A model generated the notes under the pieces. That model was not told the origin of the DNA, did no database searches, and saw nothing but the letters and a program-made list of their open reading frames with translations. The position numbers and the translations under genes are program-made. Below, piece after piece: positions 9,995 through 18,515 of a DNA stretch of 64,000 nt. The stretch's first letter is position 1; every line of letters starts with the position of its first letter. Origin of the DNA: Oscillatoria princeps RMCB-10 (lineage in GTDB: Bacteria; Cyanobacteriota; Cyanobacteriia; Cyanobacteriales; Oscillatoriaceae); NCBI GenBank assembly GCA_019359235.1, contig JAHHHT010000030.1:44035-108034 (forward strand), given 5' to 3'.

Positions 9995-10645
9995 ATCCGC
10001 AGAAGTACAAGGATGTCCGCAGATAATCTCAGCTATCATCTGCGTCCATCTACTTCTGCGTCCATCTGCGGTTCAAACAAACGCTCGTATTGGACAAGCC
10101 GGTTGCGGGGACGGGAATAAGTTTGCACTGATAGCCTTTTTCATATAAGTGAGGTACTGAGAAACCCGGTTTCTTTAAGAAACCGGGTTTCTTGTGCTTG
10201 CCCACCGGCTCCCCTCCCCTGTTAAATTTTGTTAAAATTTTGTGAATTTATCTCCCGCAGGCAACCCAGCTGTGTTAAGGTGAATTTTAAATTCCCACCG
10301 GCAAGGGCATTTACCTGCGAGCTGCCGGCTGTTCCCTTGCGGTGCGATTCAATCTGGCGGGCTGGTTGCTCGTGCAGTTTTGGCGTCTCTCCTGGACCGG
10401 CGAGCCGGTTGCCGTGCCGGCTCGCACCGCTCAAAATATAGCGCGTCAATAACCTTCGTGTAAATTTGAGAACCCCGGCAGAGGGCGGTCTCCGTGGGTG
10501 GCCCGCCCCTACGAAACCGGGGTTCAAAGGCCAAGAGCGGTTGCGCAAATCATTTAGAACTGCTATAAACAGATGAAGCGCGACAGCTCTTCAAACAGTG
10601 TGTCTAGAAGTGTGACCTAAGTTGATTGGTTGATGGACAGAAGCA
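9995..10645. other. Gene-free region with repeat fragments
   Basis: Contains a TCTGCG(T)CCATCT iteration (10036-10074), a repeat element at 10130-10193 and a degenerate copy at about 10466-10568 (ending GAACTGCTATAAAC). The stretch before 10646 gives no ribosome site or signal peptide for the TPR-CHAT gene. Confidence 0.5.
10130..10193. repeat. GAAACCCGGTTTC hairpin with partial MITE arm
   Basis: GATAGCCTTTTTCAT at the left resembles the MITE terminus, and 10161-10193 is a near-perfect palindrome, GAAACCCGGTTTCTT facing AAGAAACCGGGTTTC. The right terminus of the element is missing. Confidence 0.8.
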
Positions 10646-12817
10646 TTGAAGACGTTGCAAGAGGTTCTAGCCACGGCAAGAGAAATCGGCGAACGTCTCG
10701 GCGTTGGGGCAGCGCTCAACTATATTGGGTCAGTTTACCGCAATCAGGGTCAGTATGCCAGAGCTTTGGAATTCTACCAGCAAGGCTTAACTGTTGCCAG
10801 AGTTGCCGGCGAGAGCGCCGGGGTTGGGACAGCGCTCAGCAATATTGGGACAGTTTACCACAATCTCGGTCAGTATGCCAGAGCTTTGGAATTCTTCCAG
10901 CAAGGCTTAGCTATTGCCAGATTTGTCGGCGACAGAGCGGGGGAAGGGAGAGCGCTCAACAATATTGGATTAGTGTACTGCAGTCTGGGTCAGTATGCCA
11001 CTGCTTTGCAATTTTACCAGCAAGCCAATGCGATTGCAAGAGCTGTCGGCGACAAAGCGGGGGAAGGGAGAACGCTCAACAATATTGGATTAGTTTACGG
11101 CAGTCTGAGTCAGTATGCCACTGCTTTGCAATTATACCAGCAAGCCAATGCGATTGCAAGAGCTGTCGGCGACAAAGCGGGGGAAGGGAGAACGCTCAAC
11201 AATATTGGATTAGTTTACGGCAGTCTGAGTCAGTATGCCACTGCTTTGCAATTTTACCAGCAAGCCAATGCGATTGCAAGAGCTGTCGGCGACAAAGCGG
11301 GGGAAGGGACAATGCTCAGCAATATTGGCCTCACTTACCTTCTAACCGGCAACTTCGCCGAAGCCGAGACAGCCCTACTCGCCGCCGTTGAGGTTAAGGA
11401 ATCCCTGCGCCCCGGATTGACTGATGCCGATAAAGTGTCGATTTTTGACACGCAGGTTAACGATTACCTAGCGCTGCAAAAAGCCCTGATCGCCCAGAAT
11501 AAGAATTTGGCGGCTTTGGAAATTTCCGAACGGGGTAGGGCGCGGGCGTTTGTCGAATTATTAGCTAAACGGTTCTGCACCGCTCCTGTAGAGCGCGGAG
11601 TCGCGTCCCCAGATGTCGCGTCTTGCCAGCCGGCTGTCAAACCCCCCACCCTCTGGAAAATTAAACAAATCGCCAAACAGCAAAACGCGGCACTCGTTGA
11701 ATATTCGATTTTTAATCAATTTGACCCAACCGGCCAACAGATCCTGTCACCGGCACTTTACATTTGGGTCGTCAAACCCAGCGGCGAAATCGCCTTTCGC
11801 TCGGTTGACCTCACATCCCTCAATACCATTCTAGCAAACCTGATTGCCAGCAGCCGCGAATCCATCGGAGTCTTCCCAGAGCCGCCGGTGACTGGCACCG
11901 GTTCCAGACCGGCATCTCAACAAACACAGTCACCAAGCCAAACCGAAAAATTGCAGTTCCTCCACAAACTTCTCATTGAACCCATTGCCGACTTGCTGCC
12001 CAGTGACCCCAACGATAAAGTCATCTTTATCCCCCAAGACGATTTGTTCCTCGTTCCCTTCCCCGCTCTGCAAGATAGAGCCGGCAAATCTCTCATTGAA
12101 AAGCATACCATCCTCACCGCACCCGCCATTCAGGTATTAGAATTAACCCGCCAGCATGCCGAGACGCGATTAATCTCGTCTGTGCGAAACCTGGTTGTCG
12201 GAAATCCCACCATGCCCAGCGTACCGCCGGCACCCGGAGAGCCACCCCAACAGCTAGTGCCCTTACCCGGTGCGGAACGAGAAGCTTTTGCTATCGCCCC
12301 CCTCCTCAACACAAAACCGATCGCCGGCAATCAAGCCACCAAAGCATTTATTGTAAAGCTGCTGCCCAAAGCGCGAATCATTCACCTGGCAACCCACGGA
12401 TTGCTGGACAATATCCGGGGATTAGACAGCGCCATCGCCCTCGCCCCTTCTGGCGATGATAATGGCTTGCTCACCGCTGAGGAAATCCTCAATTTTAAAT
12501 TAAATGCCGAATTAGTTGTGCTGAGCGCCTGCAACACCGGCAGGGGAAAAATCACCGGCGACGGCGTGGTTGGGCTGTCGAGAGCCTTAATCAGTGCCGG
12601 CACACCCAGCGTCATTGTTTCCCTGTGGTCAGTGCCAGACGCCCCCACCGCCTCCTTAATGGCTGAATTTTACCAAAATCTGCAAAAAAACCCCGACAAA
12701 GCCCGCGCCTTGCGTTCCGCAATGCTGGCGACAAAGCAACAGCACCCCAACCCCAGAGACTGGGCTGCTTTCACACTGATTGGCGAAGCCGAGTCAAGTT
12801 TTATTAAAATTATTTGA
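10646..12817 (+). CDS. TPR-CHAT protein
   Basis: 723 residues if read from the TTG at 10646. About six TPR-type helical repeats of 40 residues (A-L-N-N-I-G-L-V-Y core) fill residues 1-230; three of them are almost identical at DNA level. The C-terminal CHAT peptidase domain has His584 in HLATHGL and Cys629 in LSACNTGRG, ending in SVPDAPTA and WAAFTLIG. The start is doubtful: no ribosome site is seen, an in-frame TGA lies at 10631-10633, and the TPR pattern already reads through WTEALK just before the TTG. The 5' end may have been lost. TPR-CHAT proteins are probable protease effectors switched on by partner binding; the partner is unknown. Confidence 0.82.
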   Translation: MKTLQEVLATAREIGERLGVGAALNYIGSVYRNQGQYARALEFYQQGLTVARVAGESAGVGTALSNIGTVYHNLGQYARALEFFQQGLAIARFVGDRAGEGRALNNIGLVYCSLGQYATALQFYQQANAIARAVGDKAGEGRTLNNIGLVYGSLSQYATALQLYQQANAIARAVGDKAGEGRTLNNIGLVYGSLSQYATALQFYQQANAIARAVGDKAGEGTMLSNIGLTYLLTGNFAEAETALLAAVEVKESLRPGLTDADKVSIFDTQVNDYLALQKALIAQNKNLAALEISERGRARAFVELLAKRFCTAPVERGVASPDVASCQPAVKPPTLWKIKQIAKQQNAALVEYSIFNQFDPTGQQILSPALYIWVVKPSGEIAFRSVDLTSLNTILANLIASSRESIGVFPEPPVTGTGSRPASQQTQSPSQTEKLQFLHKLLIEPIADLLPSDPNDKVIFIPQDDLFLVPFPALQDRAGKSLIEKHTILTAPAIQVLELTRQHAETRLISSVRNLVVGNPTMPSVPPAPGEPPQQLVPLPGAEREAFAIAPLLNTKPIAGNQATKAFIVKLLPKARIIHLATHGLLDNIRGLDSAIALAPSGDDNGLLTAEEILNFKLNAELVVLSACNTGRGKITGDGVVGLSRALISAGTPSVIVSLWSVPDAPTASLMAEFYQNLQKNPDKARALRSAMLATKQQHPNPRDWAAFTLIGEAESSFIKII

Positions 12818-12825
12818 TTGCTTTT

Positions 12826-12887
12826 TATAGCGCTTCTCAGTTGGATGAAGTACCAGAAACCCGGTTTCTTTAAGAAACCGGGTTTCT
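12826..12887. repeat. MITE-derived arm plus GAAACCCGG hairpin
   Basis: TATAGCGCTTCTCAG matches the left MITE end; 12856-12887 is the palindrome GAAACCCGGTTTCTT / AAGAAACCGGGTTTC. It lies 9 bp after the TPR-CHAT stop codon and could serve as its terminator. The right end is lost. Confidence 0.8.
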
Positions 12888-13148
12888 CACTACCTCATTA
12901 AGAGCGTGTTTGTCAAGTAATTGTTAAGCTTGAGTGGGGGCCATAAACCGGGTGTCTTGCTGGTAGGGGCGGGGCTCACCGGAGATGTCTCTGTGTTTTC
13001 CCGGATGTTAATAGGGGCGGGTTCATCCGAAATGTTTGCAGCAGGGCAAAGAAGAATGTTCGTAAACCCGCCCCCGCCCCTACTTGCCGCTGACCCACCA
13101 CAAGAAACCCGCTTTCTTGTGGCTTCACTTTTTATTTATAAATCAGCT

Positions 13149-13352
13149 CTAATCCACAACCCTGATCAAGCCTCGGCGCAAGCCGTCGAACACGCGGTCG
13201 ATATGGTGCTGCTCGTGGGGGCTGAGCGCATCTTTAGATAACAAAGTCTTCATAAAGAGCTGTTGGTCCCCGCGCGTAATCCGGTGAGTAGTAAAGATTC
13301 GCTCGACGACCTGCTCCAGTGTGGGTTTGGGTGGATGCCCTTGATATTGCAT
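13149..13352 (-). CDS. Conserved small cyanobacterial protein, unknown function
   Basis: A 67-residue soluble, charged protein. The pattern HPPKPTLEQVVERIF, then ITRGDQQLFMKTLLSKD, ending in FDGLRRGLIRVVD, resembles a small hypothetical protein that I recall as widespread in cyanobacteria. The frame begins with an ATG at 13352 and ends cleanly. No catalytic residues or membrane segments are visible. Its neighbours are repeats on both sides, so context gives no clue to its job. Recognition rests on memory of the family pattern. Confidence 0.72.
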   Translation of the reverse strand: MQYQGHPPKPTLEQVVERIFTTHRITRGDQQLFMKTLLSKDALSPHEQHHIDRVFDGLRRGLIRVVD

Positions 13353-14189
13353 GGGACTACCGGAACGCTACAGTTATCCTTGAGTGGATTGAGAGGTGAA
13401 AAAGCCCATCCCTTTCAAAGGAGCGGATGAGAGGTAACACCCCTGCTGACCCTTACATAGTGTACCCATTACCCCCCCGAAACTCTAAAAGTACAGCTCA
13501 ACCTGTTTGAGCTGTCGCCTCGGAGGAAAGTGCCAGCAATCCACTCCCGGCATCTCACGCCCCAAAGGGGATTGAAAGCCTGATGGACACGAGACGCAAG
13601 TCCGCTGCGGGCGTCTTGCGCCTGCCTTTGTTAATTGCGGCAAGACAGGGATGCCATCCCCCGCTCATCCAGTTGCCGTGCGGCGCGCAAGTGTTGCGGG
13701 ACGCGACAGCGTCCAACGCCGGCCCGAGATTTTAGACTTTCTTTTTTAGAACCTGTGTTTAACCGGAAAACAAAAAATATAATTTGTTGTCAGCTTTTAT
13801 CTGCTGTTTTTTAATTCAAAGCAATCAAACGGATTTTCCACCGGCCCTCATGCTTCGTCGATCAGCTGCTGGAGCGCCGGCATCTGGGCTGCGATATGCG
13901 CAGGCTAGCGCCGTGACGGGCGGGACGCCTGTCCGGCGGTGACATTGATAAATTTGTCTCTCACCACCCACTATCATGCCAGCGTGCCCCATGCGCAAGC
14001 GTTGCGGCTCCGCAGGAGCGGCGTGCCCCGTGCCCTGCGCCCTGCGCCCAGTCCCCAGTGCTGCGATTTTGGGAATTTTACTAGCATATTTCGCTCCTGC
14101 GCCGTCATTTCATCGTAAAATCTTTAAATATTGTGAAACTTTGCTAAGCCTGCTAAAGTTCTACATCAACCCACGCTCCTGGAATCATT
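13353..14189. other. Long non-coding stretch
   Basis: No protein gene is evident. Between 13500 and 13740 there are inverted GC-rich pieces, including CAGCTCAACC / TTTGAGCTG, and CGAGACGCAAG facing GCGTCTTGCG. A GGAGGAAAG segment recalls RNase P RNA but its other conserved blocks are absent. The region could hold a small RNA; I cannot name one. The 120 bp before 14190 are AT-rich and probably carry the GH57 promoter. Confidence 0.4.
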
Positions 14190-15800
14190 ATGGCTCTTGG
14201 CTACCTGGCTCTGGTTCTGCACGCCCACTTGCCTTTTGTCCGCCACCCCGAAAGCGACTACGTTCTAGAAGAAGAGTGGCTCTACGAAGCGATTACAGAA
14301 ACGTATATCCCTTTAATAAAAATATTTGAAGGGCTGAAGCGGGACGGCATTGATTTCAAAATCACCATGACCATCACACCGCCCTTGGTGTCGATGCTGC
14401 GCGATCCGCTGCTGCAAGAGCGCTACGACGCCCACCTGGCCAAACTGCAAGAACTGGCGGAGCGAGAAATAGAGCACAACGCCCACAATGGCCACATCCG
14501 CTACCTGGCAGAACACTACGCCACAGAATTTAACCAGGCGCGGCAGGTGTGGGAGCGCTATAACGGGGATCTGGTAGACGCATTCAAGCAATTCTCAGAC
14601 AGTGGCAACCTGGAAATCATTACCTGCGGTGCCACCCACGGCTACCTGCCACTGATGAGGATGTATCCAGAAGCGGTGTGGGCGCAAATCAGAGTGGCCT
14701 GCGAGCACTACGAAGAGAACTTTGGGCGTCCTGCCAAGGGGATTTGGCTGCCGGAGTGCGCCTACTTTGAAGGGTTAGAGGTGGTACTGCGGGAAGCCGG
14801 TTTGCGCTACTTCCTCACCGATGGCCACGGCCTGCTCTACTCCCGCCCCCGCGCCCGCTGTGGCAGCTACGCTCCAATTTATACCGAGTCCGGGGTAGCC
14901 GCCTTCGGTCGCGATCAGGAATCCTCGCAACAGGTGTGGTCAACTCAGCTGGGCTATCCCAGCGATCCGGTCTACCGGGAGTTTTACAAAGACTTGGGCT
15001 GGGAAGCGGAATACGAATACATCAAGCCCTACATCATGCCCAATGGCCAGCGGAAAAACGTTGGCATCAAGTACCACAAGATCACCGGTCGGGGGCTGAG
15101 CTTGGCAGACAAGCAGCTCTACGATCCTTACTGGGCGAGGGAAAAAGCCGCTGAGCACGCCGGCAACTTCATGATGAACCGGGAGCGCCAAATTTACCAC
15201 CTCCACAGTATCATGCAGCGCCCCCCGATTGTGCTTTCCCCCTACGACGCCGAGCTATTTGGCCACTGGTGGTATGAGGGCCCCTGGTTCATCGATTTTT
15301 GCGTTCGCAAGACTTGGTACGACCAAAAAACCTATGAGATGACGCACTTGGCTGATTATTTGCAAAAGCACCCCAAACAGCAAGTTGCCCGTCCCGCCCA
15401 GTCGAGCTGGGGGTGGAAAGGGTTCCACGAATACTGGCTCAATGACACCAATTCCTGGATTTACCCCCACCTGCACCAAGCCACAGAGCGGATGATTGAG
15501 CTCGCTAGGCGGCAGCCGGCAGACGAGCTGGAGTGGCGGGCGCTCAACCAAGCGGCGCGGGAGCTGCTGCTGGCGCAATCTTCTGACTGGGCGTTTATCA
15601 TGCGCACCGGCACGATGGTGCCCTATGCCGTGCGGCGCACCCGCTCCCACTTAATGCGGTTCAATAAAATCTACGACGATATCAGCAACGGCAAAATCGA
15701 CGCCGGCTGGCTGGAAAAAGTTGAGGATCTCGACAACATCTTCCCCAACATCGACTATCGCGTCTACCAGCCCCTGTCAGTGCCAGCCGCGAGCCGCTGA
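14190..15800 (+). CDS. GH57 1,4-alpha-glucan branching enzyme
   Basis: A 536-residue glycoside hydrolase family 57 protein. The N-terminus LVLHAHLPFVRHPE carries the HAHLP motif of the family. The nucleophile is predicted as Glu189 in WLPECAY and the acid as Asp353 in SPYDAELFGHWW, both family hallmarks of the branching enzymes. A DUF1957 C-terminal helical domain follows (WAFIMRTGTM...). It would cut alpha-1,4 glucan and re-attach it in alpha-1,6 linkage in glycogen synthesis in the cytoplasm. The length matches the family. The start is the ATG at 14190. It is a single-gene unit followed by a GGACAGGC / GCCTGTCC hairpin. Confidence 0.93.
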   Translation: MALGYLALVLHAHLPFVRHPESDYVLEEEWLYEAITETYIPLIKIFEGLKRDGIDFKITMTITPPLVSMLRDPLLQERYDAHLAKLQELAEREIEHNAHNGHIRYLAEHYATEFNQARQVWERYNGDLVDAFKQFSDSGNLEIITCGATHGYLPLMRMYPEAVWAQIRVACEHYEENFGRPAKGIWLPECAYFEGLEVVLREAGLRYFLTDGHGLLYSRPRARCGSYAPIYTESGVAAFGRDQESSQQVWSTQLGYPSDPVYREFYKDLGWEAEYEYIKPYIMPNGQRKNVGIKYHKITGRGLSLADKQLYDPYWAREKAAEHAGNFMMNRERQIYHLHSIMQRPPIVLSPYDAELFGHWWYEGPWFIDFCVRKTWYDQKTYEMTHLADYLQKHPKQQVARPAQSSWGWKGFHEYWLNDTNSWIYPHLHQATERMIELARRQPADELEWRALNQAARELLLAQSSDWAFIMRTGTMVPYAVRRTRSHLMRFNKIYDDISNGKIDAGWLEKVEDLDNIFPNIDYRVYQPLSVPAASR

Positions 15801-16207
15801 CTATTGGGACAGGCAAGATGCCTGTCCTACGCCTCAAGCCTTGTGGGGTGCGCTCCCTGAAGGCAGCCCCAACGCCTGTGGGTGGCTCTCAGCGGCGAAC
15901 GCACCCTACCTGTGCACAAATTCACCTAACCGGCGCAGGCTCCCTCACTACTGGTGGGGGAGCCTCTGTTGTTGCCGGTGTGCCGGTGCCAGCCGCAGGC
16001 TGCGAGAACGCAGCCCCCACGGGATGACTCTCTGCGGGGAACGCACCCCGCCCGGGCCCAGCGATCCCGAAGCCCAGATTAATATTTATGTTAAATTTTG
16101 TAAATATAAGTCATTTTGTAGTTTTAGATACAGAATCACCTGATATAGTGAATACAGAAGGGCAAAAAAGCCAGCCCCACCAGCCAGAAAACCAGGAGGA
16201 ACCCACC
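15801..16207. other. Spacer with GGACAGGC hairpin and C/T-rich repeats
   Basis: GGACAGGC (15807-15814) and GCCTGTCC (15820-15827) form an eight-pair stem right after the GH57 stop. The same GGACAGGC-N5-GCCTGTCC hairpin occurs at 34924 and 38896, so it is another interspersed family. The last 130 bp are AT-rich and lead to a strong ribosome site (AGGAGG) before the gene at 16208. Confidence 0.6.
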
Positions 16208-16408
16208 ATGTCTGCTCAAGAACAAGCTCGCTCTCTGATGCTCCGCCACCATCACTTAGTCAAGAACCGACAGCAGTCCATGCTGTGCCGCGCCGCTGCG
16301 GAAGCTGGCCTTCCCCCGGAAGCGGCTAACTACTGGGGCCACATTCAAGGCAAGCCCCAGTCTGAAAACCAGATCAGCTATGACCGCTCGCAGGCGACGA
16401 TGAGCTGA
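16208..16408 (+). CDS. Small conserved protein, copy 1 of a tandem pair
   Basis: 66 residues: MSAQEQARSLMLRHHHLVKN then a QQSM segment, an acidic helix and DYW/NYW followed by HIQGK, ending in YDRSQATMS. A strong AGGAGGAA ribosome site precedes the ATG by 7 bp. Three consecutive histidines near the N-terminus are the most striking feature, but no known metal site is evident. Function is unknown. It lies 64 bp before a paralogue with which it shares most residues, and both have their own ribosome site, so they are probably co-transcribed. Confidence 0.75.
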   Translation: MSAQEQARSLMLRHHHLVKNRQQSMLCRAAAEAGLPPEAANYWGHIQGKPQSENQISYDRSQATMS

Positions 16409-16472
16409 GTGCCATCCAGCGATAGAACATCCAGCGATAGAAATTGAAGCGATTGCAACGGAGGAATCTGAC

Positions 16473-16667
16473 ATGTCCGCTCAAGACCAAGCTCGCGTCC
16501 TGATGATGCGCCACCATCACATTATTAAGAACCGCCAGCAATCCCTGCTGACTCGTGCGGCGGCTGAAGTGGGACTGGAAGCTACTGATTACTGGAACCC
16601 CATCCAAGGAAAGCTATCTGCCGCCAACCGAGTGACTTACGACCGCAGCAACGCAACGATGAGCTAA
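16473..16667 (+). CDS. Small conserved protein, copy 2 of a tandem pair
   Basis: 64 residues, clearly paralogous to the gene at 16208: MSAQDQARVLMMRHHHIIKN, then DYWNPIQGK and YDRSNATMS. The ribosome site is GGAGG (16460-16464). Differences concentrate in the middle helix while the HHH stretch, the RQQS segment, the QGK motif and the C-terminal ATMS are kept, so those parts are probably what the protein needs. The spacer between the copies contains the iterated GCGATAGAA(C) element. Unknown function. Confidence 0.75.
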   Translation: MSAQDQARVLMMRHHHIIKNRQQSLLTRAAAEVGLEATDYWNPIQGKLSAANRVTYDRSNATMS

Positions 16668-17034
16668 AGTGCACAACGATTGCAGAATCGCCTTGTGGTT
16701 TGCCTCCTAGAACTCAAGCGCAGTGGTTGCAGCCGGTCGGCGAGCCGATCGATCCAACCCACCTGAACAAGCAACTCAATCGAACTCACTCAATTGAATA
16801 AACAAACTGGCGGGGCGCTCACAAGAAAGAGCGCCCTTAAATTTTTGGCGCAGGGTATGGGGCGTGGGATGCAAGGATGCAAGGATGCAAGGATGCAAGG
16901 ATGCAAGGATGCAAGGATTGAGGATTGAGGATTGAGGATTGATTGTTGTGCCCCACGCCCAATGCGATGATGCCCAATGCCCATATATGATAGCTTGGGA
17001 TATCAGGTAGGTCCCTACGACACGAAAATTGGCA
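16668..17034. other. Spacer with tandem octamer array
   Basis: CTCACAAGAAAGAGCGCCC (16817-16836) pairs with GGCGGGGCGCTC only loosely and may be a terminator for the small-gene pair. The tandem repeat at 16868-16942 fills the middle. Nothing coding is seen before the pentapeptide gene. Confidence 0.5.
16868..16942. repeat. Tandem GGATGCAA octamers, then GGATTGA heptamers
   Basis: Six head-to-tail copies of an 8-bp unit (GGATGCAA) pass directly into four copies of a 7-bp unit (GGATTGA). Copy number of such arrays usually varies between strains. Confidence 0.9.
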
Positions 17035-18264
17035 ATGCAAGCACCTCTGACCTCAAAACCCCAGCCAGACTGCCTGTCAATGGAATTGACCGGCATACCC
17101 GCCCGCACCGGCGCAGCCTTGAGCGATCGGATTGACCTGTATTTGACGCTGCACTTTGACGAAGCTTGGCAGCCGCTGATCGGGGGGCGCTTCAAATTTG
17201 GCCTCACCGGCGGGCAGCTGAAGCTGAAGCTAGAAAATGGCCAAATGCCGGAACAGTCCCGCCAGATCCACGGCAACGTCCAGCTTTTCGACGAAAACTC
17301 TACCGCCTGTCAGGTCACTGGCAGCGGTACGGAAACGGAACCCTGCTGGGTTTTTGCACTCAAACCTTTGGCGAGCCCGCCGGTTTTAAAAGCGGAAATC
17401 AAAAATTTTAGGCTGGGAACGCTGCAAGTGAAGGAGATGCCTTGCGAAGTGCGGGGCGTGTTTGAAGTGCCACCGGCTTGCGTGCGCCTCACCCATGTGG
17501 AAGGACTTTGGCCACACGACATCAGCCCCAACAAACATGCGGTGCTCGAAAGAAAGCTGGTGATGTCCATCGACGACCTGCAACTCAAGCCGAATCTCAG
17601 TCGCGCTGTTGTGCTGCAATACAATTCGCTAGAGGTTTCGCCCCACTGGAGCAGTTACCAGACCGAGGAGTCGGCTGTCAGCTCCGCTGAACTGGAAACA
17701 CTGATCCAGCAGGTTTTAGCGGCAAAAACTGATGACTTTGTGGAGCTGGCAAACATTGCGGGACTCAATCCGCTCTCGGATTTCGCCGGTGCCAATTTGC
17801 AGGGCACTAACCTGAATGCCGCTAACCTTGCCGGTGCCCATCTTGCCGGTGCTAACCTGCGCGGCTCTCTGCTCAACGATGCGGATTTGAGTGAGGCGGA
17901 CTTGAGCTTGGCTAATTTTGCCGGCGCTGATTTGAGCGGTGCGCTGCTCAGCGATGCCAACCTCCAAGACGCTGACTTGCACCGCTGCGCTCTGGCGCTG
18001 GTTTCTTTGAGCGGCGCTAACCTCAAGGGTGCCAATCTCAGGGAGGCGAATCTCAGCAATGCCAATCTCAGCGATGCGGACTTGAGTGACGCTAACCTTG
18101 CCGGTGCTGACTTGCGCCACGCTGGGCTAGTCTTAACCAATCTCACCGGCGCTAACCTTGCCGGTGCTTTGGTGCAGGAGGCGCGATTCAAGAAGGATTC
18201 CGGGCTCTCTGAGGAGATGGAAGCCGATTTGAAGCGGCGAGGCGCGATTTTTGAGGAGTTGTGA
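17035..18264 (+). CDS. Pentapeptide-repeat protein with novel N-terminal domain
   Basis: About 409 residues from the ATG at 17035 (a TTG two codons earlier is also possible). Residues 1-215 are a beta-rich domain I do not recognise. A short linker with TDDFVELANIAGLNPLSDFAGA follows in two pieces, then about 27 pentapeptide repeats (ANLxx/ADLxx, residues about 255-385) predicted to form a square beta-helix. The tail is a charged helix ending in RRGAIFEEL. The linker and tail are shared with the TPR-pentapeptide protein at 18516, so the two genes are modular relatives with different N-terminal parts. Role unknown; probably cytoplasmic scaffold. Confidence 0.85.
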   Translation: MQAPLTSKPQPDCLSMELTGIPARTGAALSDRIDLYLTLHFDEAWQPLIGGRFKFGLTGGQLKLKLENGQMPEQSRQIHGNVQLFDENSTACQVTGSGTETEPCWVFALKPLASPPVLKAEIKNFRLGTLQVKEMPCEVRGVFEVPPACVRLTHVEGLWPHDISPNKHAVLERKLVMSIDDLQLKPNLSRAVVLQYNSLEVSPHWSSYQTEESAVSSAELETLIQQVLAAKTDDFVELANIAGLNPLSDFAGANLQGTNLNAANLAGAHLAGANLRGSLLNDADLSEADLSLANFAGADLSGALLSDANLQDADLHRCALALVSLSGANLKGANLREANLSNANLSDADLSDANLAGADLRHAGLVLTNLTGANLAGALVQEARFKKDSGLSEEMEADLKRRGAIFEEL

Positions 18265-18515
18265 GCTGCTGCGCTCTGCCGGTGCGGATAGCTCTGGTAT
18301 CCTTTTGCCGGCATTTCTCACAGCGGGCTGTTTAACGTTGCCGCGCCTTTGAGGATATTATGTCCGGTTGATTAATGGCAGCTAGGAGACCGGCGAGGGG
18401 AATCAACAATGCGAGCGTATATCTTGCTAGCGTTCCAAGTGCCCAGTGCCAACAGCTGTGACAGCCCGGATCGCTACATTGAAAGTAACATTACTATTCT
18501 AGCGGAAGTAAGATC

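Noticed and set aside
13555..13580. CGCCCCAAAGGGGATTGAAAG, resembling the end of a cyanobacterial CRISPR repeat
   Set aside because: Only one copy; no second repeat at spacer distance and no cas genes in the window.
13510..13740. Possible RNase P RNA because of GGAGGAAAG
   Set aside because: The other conserved rnpB segments are not found and the flanks do not fit its fold.
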